Shown: positions 22,047-31,993, numbered from the stretch's first letter. The stretch is DNA of 64,000 nt from Sphaerulina vaccinii (GCA_022570795.1 JAKUDP010000012.1:558001-622000); one strand, 5' to 3'. The notes: generated by a model from the letters alone, not told the origin. A program made the numbers and translations.

Positions 22047-23111
22047 TCAATAACTATAACACGACCCACCAGCAGTCGTACTCATCACATCCCTTACTCT
22101 CACATCCTTCGCCAAACCCTTCATCTGCAGCACATCATCAAGGCCTACAGGCAACCAATCAAGACCTGACCCATACTCCATTCCTCGAACTTCAGGATCC
22201 GCCTGTTGCCACTGCCACCAAAGCCGATCAACCTGCGCATGATGCAGAAAGAAAATCGAATAATTCGGCGAACACATCGATACCATATCGCCACTGATAC
22301 TCCCGTGCACAGCGGCATGTGGTCCATCCTCAAGCTCATGCCAGAACTCCACAAAGCTCGGTTGAGCGAAGATGTCAGACATGATATCTGGACTGTACTT
22401 CCGACCTCGCATCTGACCGACACCATTCTCAGGATTCAAGCTCCGGCCGTCGTTCTAAGCACGAGTCAGACAGTGTGGTTCATATTTCCCGTGGTAAATG
22501 TACGTAGGCCAAAAGTCCTTGAACGGTCCATCTGTAATGCAACGAAGCTGAGGGCCTGACGTTCCAGTACCTTTGGACCAGGCTAGGGACTTTGAAGCTG
22601 TGCGAAAATGGAAACCTGTACCGTTGCCGTTACCGCCGAAGCCAGTAGTGGGAGACCAGATGGGTGACTTGGAGGGCGCGGCGCTGTCTTGAACCCAGTC
22701 CCAGTAAGGGAACTGTCCGGTGTATGCGCACTGGTCACGGAGTGTGGCTTCGTATGTCGAGACGAAGTAGCGATGCCAAGGAAGAAATGCGGCATAGCCG
22801 TGGACTGTCACAGTCAGCATGGTGAGAATTAGTGAATGGAGGAGAAGAAGGCGTGGCTTACTGTCCGAACTAAGGTCCGCGTGGACGTAAGCAAAGTCAT
22901 CGTAGAGAGTGGTGTTGAGACCTATACGAGATGGCTTTGTTGTCAAGCACTGGACTGCTTTGATGTATTTCGTCTTTTGTGCTTTCGAGAGCTGGCGCCA
23001 TTCTGGTCGCTTCGATGGGCTTGTACATGAGTGATGGGTAGCTGGAATTGTAACTGCTTCCGCGGCTAGACAGCTATAGAGCAGTAGCAGGATACTGGCG
23101 ATTAGTCTCAT
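22047..23111 (-). CDS. secreted tyrosinase-family copper oxidase, interrupted by one in-frame TAG
   Basis: Exons 22862-23111 and 22047-22804 (intron GTAAGC to GACAG) give 335 codons. MRLIASILLLLYSCLAAEA is a signal peptide. CuA ligands are the His in YDDFAYVHADLS and the HGYAAFLPWHRYF block. CuB ligands are in EDGPHAAVHGSISGDM and FFLHHAQVDRLWW. The conserved PHCLTR is also present. Members oxidise phenols to quinones for pigments or metabolites. Between CLTRA and NDGRSLNPENG, both plainly coding, there is a TAG at 22455-22457. An intron cannot bridge it: the only donor-like GTACAT upstream would delete PHCLTR and break frame. So the gene is either newly inactivated or depends on readthrough or editing. 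The upstream ATG at 23150 is less likely. Confidence 0.85.
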
Positions 23112-23629
23112 CGCGCTGATGGCCGTCGAGATTTGCTGGCGACGGAGCACTAGAGCGTAGTTTTGAGTATGGAACGTGAGGCTCCAAACAGCTTTAAAGG
23201 ATCGAATATCTACCTTTGCTCAGCTAGTGGGAAATTTCTCAATGGCATAAGCTTTGCAGACCTATGGTACTCCCATAAGAGCAGAATATGGTACTGCCTC
23301 AGGCGTAACATGTCTTGGCGATTCTACTGAAGTGAATCGAGTCAGCCTCGTCTTCATAAGGACTTCAACCTTTCTCACAACTACGGGCGCTGACTTGGAG
23401 GACAAAGGTAGGTTCTGAGCAATATCATATTACTATGCTACGATAGAGAGCATTGCTCTCGTTCTTGGGGGCAGCAGGGTTCTCTGCGTCGCTGTGTAAA
23501 GTGAGCAGAGAATGCGCGTATTGGCAGTCTTCGATTCTTTCGAGCCTTGTGATGTTGCCTAAACGGCTTACCAGCGCCCATTTTCATTTCTCTTCCATAT
23601 GAAATCTTGCGAATATTGGTGAACGTACC
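23112..23629. other. intergenic, nothing recognised
   Basis: Tyrosinase promoter side on the left, 3' side of the next F-box gene on the right. No repeat or gene seen. Confidence 0.45.
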
Positions 23630-24259
23630 CTACTCGTTTTGTCGCACCCATTGTATCATCTTTCGGTGCTTCTCCAACACTTCCAACAATTCTCTCAATC
23701 TCACTTCAGGACCAGGAATTAGTTCACCATCGATCACCCTAGCCCAGCCTCTTTCAACGTACCTAATCCGAATTCCAGCTTTACAAGACTCATTTGATAC
23801 CAGCATGTCCGCAAGATACTCAGGCAGTGGTCCGGGCCACGCAGGTGGGTCGTCGAGCACATGCAGCTGAATTACAGGAGACCCAACCCATCTGTGAAAT
23901 TCGAAGACTTGGGACAATGGGAAACCACAGCGTCTCAGAATGTGCAGCAGGAGTGGATCAGGCTTGTGGGCAGCTGTTGTGAACAGCTTCTGCTTTTCTT
24001 GAAGACATTTGCTGCCGTTGATAACGTCTCGAAATTGGTTATTAACATGTCGTGCGCGACGTAGGTCGCGAAAGGTGAGACTTTGGAGGATCTTCTCGCA
24101 GAGCTCGGTCGTGTTGAAGACTGCTTCAGCTGCCGGCGAAGACCCAGTTGTGAGCTCACCAGATTGATCGATATTCGGTTTGCTGATGACCAGTCCGGAC
24201 CGTAGTTCAGCGTCGCTAGAGACTGCGGTAGCCACTGCCTCATGAGGTGCAGAAGTCAT
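23630..24259 (-). CDS. F-box-like protein
   Basis: An intronless frame of 209 residues. Residues about 45-85 (AVFNTTELCEKILQSLTF, then RARHVNNQFRDVIN) form the F-box-like motif that occurs in a large lineage-expanded family of short intronless proteins; the three genes at 40.6-44.6 kb start the same way (VYETTELLE, VWNTTELAV, VYNTTELLV). The downstream part keeps the family layout of a short variable region and a C-terminal helix (LRELLEVLEKHRKMIQW). Expected role is Skp1 binding, but most members are unstudied. Confidence 0.7.
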   Translation of the reverse strand: MTSAPHEAVATAVSSDAELRSGLVISKPNIDQSGELTTGSSPAAEAVFNTTELCEKILQSLTFRDLRRARHVNNQFRDVINGSKCLQEKQKLFTTAAHKPDPLLLHILRRCGFPLSQVFEFHRWVGSPVIQLHVLDDPPAWPGPLPEYLADMLVSNESCKAGIRIRYVERGWARVIDGELIPGPEVRLRELLEVLEKHRKMIQWVRQNE

Positions 24260-24628
24260 GTCGCCGCGGATGGTGTAGGTCTCGAATTGAATGTATCTTC
24301 TTCTTGCTGTTGGCTGGAACGTGGATGGTGATCTCGAGTTGAATGTAGATTCTCCTTACTGTTGTTGTGTGTGTCGATAAATTTTGAGCGTGAAACTTGA
24401 TAGATTTACTCGTGAGTCGTGAGTCGAAGTAGTGGATACCACGTCACGTGTAGAGATGAATGGTAGCTTTATGGACCCAACCAGATGAGAGTTGGCGTGG
24501 ACACGTTGCAGTATGCGAAGTTGGGCTGCAGGGCGAAAGAGGTCGTCGCTTCTTGGCAAGATCAGATCATGCCTGGAACGAACTCAGCGCTGCCGTTGCG
24601 TGGACACAACGCTCGAATCCGTGCCCTT
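24260..24628. other. intergenic, nothing recognised
   Basis: Between two minus-strand F-box-type genes. It contains the promoter and leader of the gene starting at 24259, and near 24280-24360 two imperfect copies of a 'TCTCGA(A/G)TTGAATGTA' phrase. Confidence 0.45.
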
Positions 24629-25057
24629 CTATCCATCTGGATGCACAAGGTCCATACTTTCCCGACTTTGCCCAGAGCGACATAGCCATTGCCAGACTGC
24701 GTTGCCGCCTACAATGACCATCCACTTAGCAACTGTGAACCCACGTGTCAGCCGCAGTCCAGATTTGTCCTGCTCCAGAAGGTCATGGTCTGAGAAGAAC
24801 ACCACTGCAAAGTACTCGTCCTTCATCCTTTCGCGAAGCTCGTGGCATAGATGCAAACCGACTGGCGGAGTGGGATACATTTCCGGAAATGTGCGTAGAT
24901 CTTCTCGAAGAAAGTGCTCGAAAATGAGATCTTGAAGTTCCTGAGGTAGCAGCTGTATTCTAGTATCGAGGAGGGTCTTGGTTTGTGTGGGAGTGGGTGT
25001 AGATAGTCGAGGTAGTATTGCTCGGACGAGACGCCGGATCCTAGTGCTGGGGGCCAT
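24629..25057 (-). CDS. short F-box-like protein
   Basis: An intronless frame of 142 residues. The N-terminus is basic (MAPSTRIRRLVRAILPRL). LLPQELQDLIFEHFL at about residues 36-50 resembles the first helix of an F-box or 2EXR-type module. Then come VGLHLCHELRERMKDEYFAVVFF and a short tail ending HPDG. It fits the many small uncharacterised proteins of this type in plant- and rock-associated dothideomycetes. Coding status is supported by length and the motif only. Confidence 0.5.
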   Translation of the reverse strand: MAPSTRIRRLVRAILPRLSTPTPTQTKTLLDTRIQLLPQELQDLIFEHFLREDLRTFPEMYPTPPVGLHLCHELRERMKDEYFAVVFFSDHDLLEQDKSGLRLTRGFTVAKWMVIVGGNAVWQWLCRSGQSRESMDLVHPDG

Positions 25058-25308
25058 AACTGTAATGAGGGTTGCTTCGAGGTGCTGTAGTTGTAGGTGT
25101 GCTTAAGCTTGAGCAAGCCAAACAGAGAGTGGTGACTGTGTGCAGAGTCATGTCAATTAAGCTTCCTAGTCTAGATCAGGTACCGCAGCTCGCGTGGTCA
25201 ACGCTGCCACTGAAAGCGAATTCGAACGAGACTTTGAGCTCACATGTCGTTCAAATGCCAGAGATGGCGGCCACACGAGAAGAAGTATGATATGCATGCT
25301 CTACAGAT

Positions 25309-27819
25309 CTACAAATCCTCATCAAGATCCACCGCATCCCCATTGACGACCTCCTTATGCGGCTCCTCAGCCTTCTTCCTGTTGCCACCTTCAGGTCCGC
25401 TGGAAGCAGCCACGAATCCTACTGGCGCCCGTGCCTGTCTCTCAAGCTGCGCCATAGCATCCGCAGTGTCCTCGTCCATTTCCTCAGCGCCATTCGCATT
25501 GCCATTCGACGCAGCTGCTGCAGCCTGTCTTGCCACAGCTTGCGAAGCGATGAAGTTGACATCAGTATTGAACTGCGCCTGGACACTTCTCTTGATACGC
25601 AACATCTCCTTAAACGTATCTTCGTTGCCATGCTGCACCTCGAAAGCTTCCCACTTCTTCCAAAACTCCTGCTCGACTCTTGGATCGCAGAATTGCGAAG
25701 CATGTCCGTAGATAGCACGAGCGCGATCGATCTCGCCGAGACGACGTTCCATTTCCGCGAACTTGATACACATGCCCGCAGCTTCCTTGTCTGGTAATGC
25801 AGCAATAGCGCGCTCGTAGATAGCTCTCGTGGACGTGAGGCCGAAGTTCGAAGCAGATTTCGTGATGTAGAAGTTGAACATCTCACTCCTGTCCTCGTCT
25901 GCGACAGCTCTCGTAGCTCTCTCGTAGATGCGCATAGCGTGCCGTGCGAGACCACGTTCTTCTTCCAGCGCGCCATACATGAGGTAGAGTGTCTTGGCGA
26001 AGCGCGGAGGACAGCCTTCCACAGCTTGTTCGAATAGATCTCGAAGTCGTTCGATGGATATGCGGCGGTCGACTGCTTTCGTCAGGTAGAGGTTCCAGAG
26101 TTCGAAGGCGACAGGGTAAGAGAAGAGGTCGAGACCGCGTTCGTAGACTTTGAAGCTTTCCTCATGGTACTCGTTCTCTTCGAGGAGGTTGGCGTAGTTG
26201 ACGACGGTTTGTGGCGTGGCGATGCGGAGCTCGAATATGCGATCGTAGATCTTCTTCGTTTCGTCGAGCGATGAAACTGACTCCACTAGGTCGACGTAGA
26301 AAGACCAGAGCTTCCAGCTCTTATGCACTCTCTGTTGTGGCGATAGGTTCTCGTCGAAGTAGTCCACGTTGCTACGCTTCGGAGCTTTCGTGGCTGTTGC
26401 CATGATGTTGACTGCTTGATCGAAGTTCTCATTGCGCAGCTCCATCTCAGCCCATTCAGTCCACATCTCTGCAAGTTCAGACACAGACTTGTAGGGCACC
26501 TTGACAGCCTTCTCCATGATGATGCGTGCGTTGGTGAGATCACCTCCAGCTTCGTAGAATTTGGCATAGTTCGCCCACAGTTCATGGAAGCGGCCGACAG
26601 CTTTCTTCGGGCTGATTGCTGCGATTGCATCTGCATATGCTTGCACCACCATGGCCTTGTTGTCGCCCCATAATGCTACGCGCTTTTGCCACTCGTTGAC
26701 ATTGTGTGGGTTCTGTCGAAGCAGAACGTCGTTGACCAGGAAGGGCCGGCGATCCATGAGCTGTTCAAAGCGCATCATTCGAATGTCTAGGTCAAGATCT
26801 GCGTCTTCATCGATCCTGCCCTTCTCTTGCCGTGCTGCAGAGTCGTCCATCTTGATCGAGATGAGAGCTTCCTCCGCCTCAGCATAAGTGTCGAAGACTA
26901 CAGAGAAGTCACGCACAGTCATGGCGGTCGTGATGCCATCTTCGAATACGTCTCGCGCTCGCTCGTATGCGCCCAGATTGATGTAGTATCGTGCCAGGCC
27001 AACCCATAGGATACCTCGCTGATCAGGAAATCGTTCCAGTCCAGATCGCACAATCGTCTCGATGTCTAGTGCACTGCCATCCAGGAGAGGAACAGGGTTT
27101 GGCACTTTCCTGGCATGATCGATCAAGATCTCGAGCATCTCCGTCCAGTGCTGGAATGGCCCCTTCGCTTCCCGACTCTTGAAGCGAGAGTTGTTCAGTA
27201 TTTGAATGTACTGCTGCACAGCTTCCGTGAACCGTCCTTCTCGCACCAGTAAATCGATGAAGTCCTCCACATACTCCGGATGTAGCTGCATGTATCTCCT
27301 CCATACCCTCACGGTCGTCTCTCCACCCGCACTTGTCGCAAATGGTCTGTATAGCTTCCATAACCGGCTATGCTGTGTCACGGGTAGCGCTCTCAACGCG
27401 CGATCGAACGTCCTTCGTGTGAATGTCACCAGAGGCTGTGTGCAGAGAAATTCCAGGTACATCTCCCATATCTTTGGCATCTTATTCAGCAATACCAATG
27501 CCCTCTCGAATAGCGCGTTCACTTTCTGATATTCGGCCTTCCATCGCACAGGACTTCTGCCCTTCAAGTGCTTCGTCCTCAGCTCCAAGTACATTTTCCA
27601 TAATTTGTAAGACCGGGGAAGTGCAATACAAGCTCGTTCCAGCACGAAACTCTGCTCCAGAAGAGTGCCATATTGTCGCTTGAAATGCGCATAGTCCAGC
27701 CAGGCCTTCACGTTACCAGGGGATCGGAGGATGTCGTTCTCATAAATCTCATCGTTTTGTGAGATCAGGTAGAGGTATGATTGTTGCTGTTGCGATTGTC
27801 GCAAATTCGGCGCGCCCAT
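25309..27819 (-). CDS. syf1: pre-mRNA-splicing factor Syf1 (HAT-repeat protein)
   Basis: An intronless frame, 836 residues from MGAPNLRQS at 27819 (883 if the ATG at 27960 is used; that extension is Ser/Thr/Pro-rich and may be leader). It is built of half-a-TPR repeats throughout: DYAHFKRQYGTLLEQSFVLE, WKMYLELRTKHL, WEMYLEFLCTQP, WRRYMQLHPEYVEDFI, WKLWSFYVDLVESV, IYERAIAALPD, and FWKKWEAFEVQHGNEDT near the end. That arrangement and length are those of Syf1/XAB2, a scaffold of the Prp19-associated complex that joins the spliceosome before catalysis. The tail is acidic (DLDEDL). It shares a short upstream region with the V-ATPase subunit D gene. Confidence 0.93.
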   Translation of the reverse strand: MGAPNLRQSQQQQSYLYLISQNDEIYENDILRSPGNVKAWLDYAHFKRQYGTLLEQSFVLERACIALPRSYKLWKMYLELRTKHLKGRSPVRWKAEYQKVNALFERALVLLNKMPKIWEMYLEFLCTQPLVTFTRRTFDRALRALPVTQHSRLWKLYRPFATSAGGETTVRVWRRYMQLHPEYVEDFIDLLVREGRFTEAVQQYIQILNNSRFKSREAKGPFQHWTEMLEILIDHARKVPNPVPLLDGSALDIETIVRSGLERFPDQRGILWVGLARYYINLGAYERARDVFEDGITTAMTVRDFSVVFDTYAEAEEALISIKMDDSAARQEKGRIDEDADLDLDIRMMRFEQLMDRRPFLVNDVLLRQNPHNVNEWQKRVALWGDNKAMVVQAYADAIAAISPKKAVGRFHELWANYAKFYEAGGDLTNARIIMEKAVKVPYKSVSELAEMWTEWAEMELRNENFDQAVNIMATATKAPKRSNVDYFDENLSPQQRVHKSWKLWSFYVDLVESVSSLDETKKIYDRIFELRIATPQTVVNYANLLEENEYHEESFKVYERGLDLFSYPVAFELWNLYLTKAVDRRISIERLRDLFEQAVEGCPPRFAKTLYLMYGALEEERGLARHAMRIYERATRAVADEDRSEMFNFYITKSASNFGLTSTRAIYERAIAALPDKEAAGMCIKFAEMERRLGEIDRARAIYGHASQFCDPRVEQEFWKKWEAFEVQHGNEDTFKEMLRIKRSVQAQFNTDVNFIASQAVARQAAAAASNGNANGAEEMDEDTADAMAQLERQARAPVGFVAASSGPEGGNRKKAEEPHKEVVNGDAVDLDEDL

Positions 27820-28209
27820 CGTGGGCGGCGATGAGGGTGTGGTGGAAGAGGGAGTGGTGGTGAAATCGGAGCGGCGACGAGAAGGGAGGCCGATGGTGAA
27901 GGACGAGAGCCTCTTGATCATTTCACAGCAGAAAGCGACATTCCTGACTGAGACATTCAAGACAGCGGAAGTGCGCGCGAGTCGTTGGACCAGATTTCAG
28001 CGAGAAGCGAGAGCGGATGCACGGGACGGGCCGCAATGACGGCGTCCTTGGTCTTGAGCTTCAGTAGTGCCGACGACAGCAGCAGCAACCTCCATTGATA
28101 GAGATACAGCTGCCTTCTTTCTACTACGACACCCTCGCCACACCTCCCTCTACCAACACCACCACCACCCAACACCACCACCACCCACCACCCCCTCTCC
28201 ACCGCCACG
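27820..28209. promoter_or_regulatory. shared divergent promoter, Syf1 / V-ATPase D
   Basis: 390 bases between the two starts. The right part (28140-28200) is a CA/CCA-rich tract, CACCACCACC-like, immediately before the V-ATPase ATG, typical of fungal leaders. Both genes are constitutive, so a shared bidirectional promoter is likely; this is inferred from spacing. Confidence 0.5.
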
Positions 28210-29056
28210 ATGTCCTCCGGTGCAGGAAGAGAGCCCGTCTTCCCGACGCGGCAGTCCTTAGGATTGATGAAGAGCAAGCTCAAAGGCGCCCAAACCGGCC
28301 ACGACTTGTTGAAGCGCAAATCCGAAGCTCTCACCAAACGTTTCCGCGACATAACCCGACGCATAGACGAAGCCAAGCGAAAAATGGGCCGTGTCATGCA
28401 AATCGCAGCTTTCTCCATGGCAGAAGTCACATACGCCGTAGGAAACTCTGGATTCGGATATCAGATCTTGGAAGGTGCGAGGACTGCGAGGTTTAGGATC
28501 AGGACGAAGCAGGAGAACGTTTCTGGTGTATTCTTGCCGCAGTTTGAAAGCTTTCAGGAAAAGGGTGTGAAGGAGGAGTATGCTATGACGGGTCTGGGAA
28601 AAGGTGGACAACAGGTGCAGAAGTGTAGGGAGACTTATACGAGAGCTGTGGAGACGCTGGTGGAACTGGCGAGTTTGCAGACTGCGTTTGTGGTGTTGGA
28701 TGAGGTTATTAAGGTCGTGAATCGGAGAGTTAATGCTATGTTAGTATCACTTCTTTCAAGGTTGAAGTGGGAGGTCATGCTAACGGGACGATTATAGTGA
28801 ACACGTTATTATACCGAGGACGGAGAACACGATCAAGTATATCAACTCGGAACTGGATGAGATGGATCGAGAGGAGTTCTTCAGATTGAAGAAGGTGAAG
28901 GGCTTGAAGGAACGAGCTGCAGCAGAGGAAGATCAGAAGAGAAAGATACAGGCGCTGAAGGAGAAGGCTGAGGGTAAGGAAAATGCTACAGAAGCTGAAC
29001 AGCAAGAAGCCAAGGATATACTGGGCGAAGAAAAGGACGAGGATATCATATTCTAG
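28210..29056 (+). CDS. vma8: V-type H+-ATPase subunit D
   Basis: Exons 28210-28739 and 28798-29056 (intron GTTAGT to TATAG) give 262 residues. The start REPVFPTRQSLGLMKSKLKGAQTGH and the later ALTKRFRDI and VVNRRVNAIEHVIIPRTENT are diagnostic of subunit D, the central rotor shaft of the V1 sector that couples ATP hydrolysis to the membrane ring in vacuolar acidification. The long N- and C-terminal coiled coils are evident, ending in an acidic tail (EEKDEDIIF). Length fits fungal Vma8. Confidence 0.95.
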
Positions 29057-29352
29057 GAGGTATTGTGATAGGCATGGCCCTCCCGACCTTTTACAGTACG
29101 ATAGCCACACTGGTATGTTACGAATACATTGAACGAGTGGTGCCGTTGACTCTCATAGGACGAGCTCATCATTGAATCGGTTATACACGGCTTGACCGCC
29201 CGATGTTACACAGACTGAGGCTGAGTGCAGGTATCATCACGAGGTGCAGCAGTGGCATACATACACTTTATCTGGCTGCCTCGATCCTCACGTTGACAAT
29301 AGCAATTCGACTCTTGGACAACTAGCCAAGCTCACGACTCGCACTAGCAAGG

Positions 29353-30747
29353 ATGTCAGCTACCGTGGATGTAGAACTGGACGAGAGCTTGCCGCCTTAT
29401 CGTCACATACCCTTTGACAATCCCAAGACCGAGATCCGTCTTATCAAAGTCATCTCGACACCAGAAGATGACAAATTAGCACTCGCCATCACAACCTACA
29501 CTCGACATAAAGCGCTAAGATATCTGGCTATCTCGTACACATGGGGCGAGCAGGACCAGGAAATGATCTCGGTCAACGGTGGTTCGTTCGCCGCTCGGAA
29601 GAACTGCTCATACGCAATCCGACAAATTCAGAGACATTATGGTATCGCGGAGTTCTGGATTGACTCGATCTGCATCAATCAAGCTGATGACTACGAGAAG
29701 AGTGTACAAGTCAGCATGATGTTCGCAACATACTCTGGATCGGTCCTCGTCCTGGCTTGTGTAGGCCAGCATGAGCACCACAGCCAGCTTCTGTTTACTG
29801 CCGTCGAAGCCTTCGCGAATGGTGGACGCCTCGCTATGCATTCGCATGCGGCAGAGCATGCCGAATTCCGTAACGTTTCTATTCTGGAATGCTTCCCTTA
29901 CGAGGATTCCAAGCTTTCTCAACGGAACTTGTTGCCCTTGATAAAGACGATGTGGCGGCACGTGAATGATTGGATGGATCATCATGTATGCAATGTGGTT
30001 CATCCTGCTGCAGCGCTCAGCGTCTTTGCGGAGAGGATGTACTGGAAACGCCTCTGGGTGGTCCAGGAGCTCGTCGCTGGCATAACAGGACCTTCCAAGA
30101 CGGTTCAATTGCTCTGCGGCGAGCATAAGGTTGAGATATGCGACATTGACCTATTTTGCCGTATCGCCCCCTTCAGTCGATATTTCGGTAAGGGTGAAGA
30201 CCAAGCCAGGATCACCACTGAGTGTGCAAAATTTAAGACCAAACTCGCGGACCTGACGACTCTGGAGATGAGCGATCCGCTCAAAGCCGTAATGTTGCAC
30301 AAGGATAAGCTCTGTATTGACCCTCGGGACCACCTATTCGGCCTGTTATATGCGATGAAAGAGCAATGGCGGCAAGCCTTGCCTGTAGATTACACGAAGT
30401 CTAATTTTGAAGTCGCTGTCGAGCTACTGAAAGCAATACCGTTCAATCCCTCAACTGTGACGGAGGTAGTCTCAGTCCTCGATGTCGATTTCTCACGAGT
30501 CTCCAGACACCGCCTCTTTGATGTCACCATTGAGCTGCTGAGGTCATCATCCAATGGATTTGGTCTTCATCACAGGACTCCAGACGCGTTGACCATTCTG
30601 GCGTCGTTTGGCATCGATTCGACTCATCCCATGGTCCGCTCCCTCCTGCAAGCACGGATGTTGGCTTGGGATGAAAACTCAGGAGAGGAGAATACTGAGA
30701 TCAATGAGTTCGTGCAGCATCTAGCAGCGAAATTTGGATACCCATGA
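29353..30747 (+). CDS. HET-domain protein
   Basis: An intronless frame of 464 residues. The three blocks of the heterokaryon-incompatibility domain are clear: LAISYTWGEQ, FWIDSICINQADDYEKSVQV and YWKRLWVVQELV. HET domains trigger cell death after fusion of unlike strains, and many HET genes act in non-self recognition. The C-terminal half has no known partner domain (DPRDHLFGLLYAM is a common family segment). It lies just left of a 24-base G run and the first small-RNA-like array. A second HET gene lies on the far side of the second array. Confidence 0.88.
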   Translation: MSATVDVELDESLPPYRHIPFDNPKTEIRLIKVISTPEDDKLALAITTYTRHKALRYLAISYTWGEQDQEMISVNGGSFAARKNCSYAIRQIQRHYGIAEFWIDSICINQADDYEKSVQVSMMFATYSGSVLVLACVGQHEHHSQLLFTAVEAFANGGRLAMHSHAAEHAEFRNVSILECFPYEDSKLSQRNLLPLIKTMWRHVNDWMDHHVCNVVHPAAALSVFAERMYWKRLWVVQELVAGITGPSKTVQLLCGEHKVEICDIDLFCRIAPFSRYFGKGEDQARITTECAKFKTKLADLTTLEMSDPLKAVMLHKDKLCIDPRDHLFGLLYAMKEQWRQALPVDYTKSNFEVAVELLKAIPFNPSTVTEVVSVLDVDFSRVSRHRLFDVTIELLRSSSNGFGLHHRTPDALTILASFGIDSTHPMVRSLLQARMLAWDENSGEENTEINEFVQHLAAKFGYP

Positions 30748-30905
30748 GTCTCCGGAGTACAAGCGCTTCCCGTTATAGCTCCACGACGCGGATCTTGATC
30801 ATACAGGACTTTTGATTGCAATGAACAGTGATGTGTGTCACGGCCTATGATGATCCTCCAATCATAGCCGGTGTACATGTTACGCCACCACGCTGGATAT
30901 GCGCC

Positions 30906-30929
30906 GGGGGGGGGGGGGGGGGGGGGGGG
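30906..30929. repeat. run of 24 G
   Basis: An uninterrupted poly-G tract, rare in fungal genomes outside microsatellites and able to form a quadruplex. Its length in the assembly may be inexact. Confidence 0.95.
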
Positions 30930-30943
30930 ACAAAATCATCTGA

Positions 30944-31159
30944 ATGTGGACTTCCACCAGCGTTGGCTCGGGCAAGTATCCGATCTCAGGCTATAATGTC
31001 TCCTTGATCAAGAGGAACAAGGCCAAGCAGTGGCAGGTGGAGGAATTGGATAATGACTTCAACAGCCTTGCTTGGGTTTTGAATATTGGCTTCGTATCCG
31101 ACTGGGACTGTCGCGGCAGTCTGAAGAGGGAGTCGCCGGCTTGGGTGTTTCTTGCATGA
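30944..31159 (+). pseudogene. possible C-terminal coding relic
   Basis: A 71-codon frame right after the G run. Residues YNVSLIKRNKAKQWQVEELD and NSLAWVLNIGFVSDW have folded-protein composition, but there is no plausible start context, and the frame upstream is swallowed by the G run. It may be the end of a gene whose 5' part was lost. Not identified. Confidence 0.25.
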
Positions 31160-31321
31160 GCCTGTTGTGATGTGGAGTCCGAACTGGTGTCTTGTTTGCT
31201 TGATCGAAGACAGTCTCTACAGAAGTTCGTCTTCCATGGAGTCCCAGAGTCTTTCCCAAGGTCTGGAATTCGCTCAACAGTGATGGAGGTATATATATTA
31301 TCAACAGCAACTCCCCTCACG

Positions 31322-31465
31322 GATCGTCCTGAGCCTCCGTGGCACAGTCAGTAAGTCGTCAGCATCGCTGGCGTCTGACGGTCTAGACATGGACCTAACA
31401 GAAAGAGATTATTATAGCCTCGTCTGGAGGATCTCGCGCTTGTCTCGAGGTAGGACGATTGTTTT
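31322..31465 (+). ncRNA. repeated small-RNA-like unit A1
   Basis: Starts GATCGTC and ends in TTTT. TATATATA at 31290-31297 lies 25-32 bases upstream. An A-box-like TGGCACAGTCAGTAAG follows the start, inside a tRNA-like phrase GCCTCCGTGG. A hairpin CAGC-ATC-GCTG and a second, GGTC...GACC, come next. The closing sequence GGACGATTG can pair with the start. The layout suggests an RNA polymerase III gene with an upstream TATA box; expression is not known. Confidence 0.45.
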
Positions 31466-31577
31466 GCTCCGGCTTTGCCCCTTTGCCTTTTCGTCCGAGG
31501 CGTGTAGGACTACATCTTTTGGCTAAAAGCTAATCGGATGGAGGTACACATACCTTCCAAGTCTTACACTTCTCAAC

Positions 31578-31721
31578 GACCGTCCATCGCCTCCGTGGCG
31601 CAATCAGTAAGTCGTCAATGTATATTGATGCTTGTGTCTTCGCTGAGGCTAGAAGTGCCTGACTACAAGTCAAATGACTTGTCTCGGCTCGAGCCGCGTC
31701 TTGAGCAGGAGCGATTGTTTT
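31578..31721 (+). ncRNA. repeated small-RNA-like unit A2
   Basis: Same plan as A1 and the same length (144). Start GACCGTC, TATA-like TACACATA at 31545-31552, A-box-like TGGCGCAATCAGTAAG. First hairpin TCAAT-GTAT-ATTGA, second hairpin CAAGTCA-AA-TGACTTG, ending GCGATTGTTTTG. Arms differ from A1 in sequence yet still pair. Confidence 0.5.
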
Positions 31722-31842
31722 GCCCGAGTTGGTGTTGTTCTTTTGCTTCGAAGTCGATCCTTCTTGCTATATGCACTTATGATTAGCATCCTACACCTAA
31801 GAATGTAGCCTCACATACCCATAGAATTCTTCACAAAATAAT

Positions 31843-31993
31843 GATCGTCCAAAGCCTGCATGGCTCAATCAGTAAGTCGTCGATGGATGTCGATGCTTGT
31901 CTTCTCACACTAAAGTAGAAGTATTGGTTCACCAAGTCAAAAGACTTGGACTTGATCTTCGCTGTGGCTACCAAGGGCAGGGACAGTTGTTTT
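31843..31993 (+). ncRNA. repeated small-RNA-like unit A3
   Basis: Start GATCGTC, TATA-position sequence CACATACC at 31812-31819, A-box-like TGGCTCAATCAGTAAG. First hairpin TCGA-TGGATG-TCGA, second hairpin CAAGTC-AAAA-GACTTG, end ACAGTTGTTTTG. Confidence 0.5.

Larger units (their letters stand above)
30748..31321. other. intergenic leading into the first array
   Basis: Holds a 24-base G run, a possible coding relic at 30944-31159, and at its right end the TATATATA sequence that precedes the first repeated unit. Confidence 0.5.

Noticed and set aside
22458..22520. An intron hiding the tyrosinase TAG
   Set aside because: A CTGAC branch and TTAG acceptor exist, but the only donor (GTACAT) would remove the conserved PHCLTR and shift the frame to a stop.
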